From an uncultured Clostridium sp. (GTDB lineage: Bacteria; Bacillota_I; Bacilli_A; Acholeplasmatales; Anaeroplasmataceae): a DNA stretch of 43,378 nucleotides. The stretch lies in the NCBI GenBank assembly GCA_946540005.1, contig CAMNHY010000009.1:1-43378 (forward strand), in the 5' to 3' direction. A program made the translations under genes and the position numbers. Below are positions 42,544 through 43,378 of this stretch, piece by piece; within the stretch, counting starts at the first letter, position 1, and each line of letters begins with the position of its first letter. The notes under the pieces are model-generated. The model saw only the letters and a program-made list of their open reading frames with translations, had not been told where the DNA came from and did not search any database.

Positions 42544-42753
42544 TTAATCATTTATTTCAAAATCAGGTTCAACCTTTTTTGCAGCCTTTAAAGCTTTTTT
42601 TATGATAGAATCATGATCTTCAGCATCTAAACTCATCTTTTGAGTCATAAAATTGATGTTACAATCATTTACACCTTCTACTTTTTTTATAGCCTCTTGG
42701 CATTTTAATGCACATGCTGCACAATCTACTTCTATTGAATAAACTTTTTTCAT
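42544..42753 (-). CDS. Heavy-metal-associated (HMA) domain protein, metallochaperone
   Basis: A 69-residue ferredoxin-like HMA domain. The metal loop is VDCAACALKC with Cys at residues 11, 14 and 18; the family motif is CxxC, so the third Cys is extra. VEGVNDCNINFMTQKMSL is the typical second strand. I start at the ATG at 42753, which has AAGGAGG seven bases upstream; the longer frame from 42777 overlaps the arsR stop. It corresponds to the N-terminal domain fused to ZntA/CadA in many bacteria, here made as a separate protein between the repressor and the pump. The aspartate before the first Cys is typical of the Zn/Cd group. Confidence 0.88.
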   Translation of the reverse strand: MKKVYSIEVDCAACALKCQEAIKKVEGVNDCNINFMTQKMSLDAEDHDSIIKKALKAAKKVEPDFEIND

Positions 42754-42763
42754 AATATCCTCC

Positions 42764-43081
42764 TTATTTATCCTCACTTATATGTTCTAATCCATATTTA
42801 AAGATGGTAGAAATATGATCATCATCAAATGAATAATAAACTTCTTTACCATCTTTTCTAGCTTTAACTAATTTAGCATCTCTTAATATTCTTAATTGAT
42901 GTGAAACCGCAGATTTTTGCATACCAACGCATTCACATATTTCAGTTACATTTAATTCCTGATCCTCTAATGTATATAATATTTTAGATCTCGTTGAATC
43001 CCCTAATACTTTAAATAGATTAGATAAGTCTTCTATTTGTTTGATACTTGGCATATTCTTTTTTATATCTTCTAAGCTCAT
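42764..43081 (-). CDS. ArsR/SmtB-family metal-responsive repressor
   Basis: A 105-residue winged-helix repressor. The recognition helix SAVSHQLRILRDAKLV is at residues 58-73 and the wing GKEVYYSF at 78-85. The last helix carries D87, H89, H100 and E103 at exactly the spacing of the alpha-5 zinc site of SmtB (D-x-H, 11 residues, H-x-x-E). It lacks the CVC motif of ArsR and CadC, with C49 and C51 elsewhere in the helix region. It is therefore most likely a zinc-sensing repressor. It starts the cassette, with AAGGAG upstream and its operator on the promoter. Confidence 0.92.
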   Translation of the reverse strand: MSLEDIKKNMPSIKQIEDLSNLFKVLGDSTRSKILYTLEDQELNVTEICECVGMQKSAVSHQLRILRDAKLVKARKDGKEVYYSFDDDHISTIFKYGLEHISEDK

Positions 43082-43104
43082 AATATCACTCCTTATCTAC
43101 TTTT

Positions 43105-43133
43105 ATTATACTACGGTTGAACAGTTTGTCAAC
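43105..43133 (-). promoter_or_regulatory. Promoter and operator of the metal-efflux cassette
   Basis: Minus strand perfect TTGACA (43127-43132), 16-base spacer, perfect TATAAT (43105-43110). The palindrome GTTGA-N8-TCAAC (43116-43133) covers the -35 and spacer, so the repressor would block polymerase until metal binds. The same element recurs at 42487-42506. Confidence 0.75.
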
Positions 43134-43143
43134 TATTAAACTG

Positions 43144-43186
43144 TAAAAAATAAAATTAGCATATTACATGTCGTTTGTAATATGCT
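43144..43186 (-). terminator. Terminator for a gene entering from the right edge
   Basis: Minus strand AGCATATTAC/GTAATATGCT ten-base-pair stem (arms 43177-43186 and 43158-43167), then AATTTTATTTTTTA. It is downstream of the partial frame ending at 43271. Confidence 0.6.
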
Positions 43187-43270
43187 GTTATATTTTATAT
43201 TATGATTGTACATTAATAATTTTATTTGAATACTTAAAAAATTCATCCGTTCTTCAAAACCTATAAAACT

Positions 43271-43378
43271 CTATAATACTATAAAGTTTTTGTTTGATTC
43301 CTTTATAATTGAGTCCCAAAGATTTTTATCTTTAGTTAAAATTAACTCTCCAAAGGCGTTAATTTCGCACGAACGTAT
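43271..43378 (-). CDS. 3' end of an unidentified gene, cut by the window edge
   Basis: On the minus strand a frame open from the edge for 35 codons ends with TAG at 43271-43273. The visible residues include INAFGELILTKDKNLWDSI and end NKNFIVL. The other two frames on this strand close within about 12 codons, and a terminator lies 85 bases further on. These facts favour a real gene, but the piece is too short to name. The stretch 43187-43270 holds nothing else I can support. Confidence 0.4.
   Translation of the reverse strand: MRSCEINAFGELILTKDKNLWDSIIKESNKNFIVL

Overview
This window is AT-rich DNA that looks like a chromosomal segment of a low-GC Gram-positive bacterium (Bacillota, class Bacilli). 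The rpsB-tsf-pyrH-frr-uppS-cdsA-dxr-rseP order, a tyrosyl T-box leader, CcpA, Spx and sigma-A promoters (TTGACA/TATAAT with 16-18 base spacers) all support this. The expanded oligopeptide transporter genes suggest an uncultured, host-associated relative of Erysipelotrichales, RF39 or Acholeplasma; that placement is inference. The standard genetic code is in use: TGA ends dxr and trmFO, and tryptophan is TGG. Nearly everything is on the minus strand. The plus-strand exceptions are a CYTH-domain gene, cysE and a candidate small RNA.

Left to right: (1) 1-190, tandem promoters and leader of an rRNA operon running off the left edge. (2) 357-8365, translation and envelope cluster, with internal terminators separating rpsB-tsf, pyrH-frr and uppS-cdsA-dxr-rseP, and a structured leader before rpsB. 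(3) 8421-12205, an orphan lipoprotein, then xerC, trmFO and ung. (4) 12256-15465, gap, nadK, CYTH gene and spx, each with its own promoter or terminator. (5) 15459-25270, opp peptide importer (oppA, then oppBCDF) and two small membrane proteins; three subunits carry very large insertions and oppA is preceded by a perfect cre box. (6) 25460-27339, cysE, a 351-bp internally deleted IS3-family element and a Thr-rich lipoprotein. (7) 27380-34403, lipid kinase, tyrS with T-box, ccpA with operator-like palindromes on its promoter, pyk, a GH28-like enzyme, a HesB-like Cys-rich protein and a small membrane protein. (8) 34460-35239, a candidate small RNA with promoter and terminator, and a four-gene tRNA operon (Asp, Arg, Pro, Gly). 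(9) 35258-40393, aromatic amino acid operon tyrA-aroB-aroA-chorismate mutase-aroE-aroC. (10) 40519-43133, metal-efflux cassette (SmtB-like repressor, HMA chaperone, CPC-type ATPase) with two copies of one operator. (11) The 3' end of an unidentified gene at the right edge.

The genes form a housekeeping backbone (translation, isoprenoid and lipid precursors, lower glycolysis, aromatic synthesis) around a peptide-scavenging system that may be under carbon catabolite control by the CcpA encoded nearby. The least explained items are the small RNA at 34495-34577, the pseudoknotted rpsB leader, the insertions in the Opp subunits, and two small proteins (Spx and the HesB-like protein) with added C-terminal cysteine clusters.
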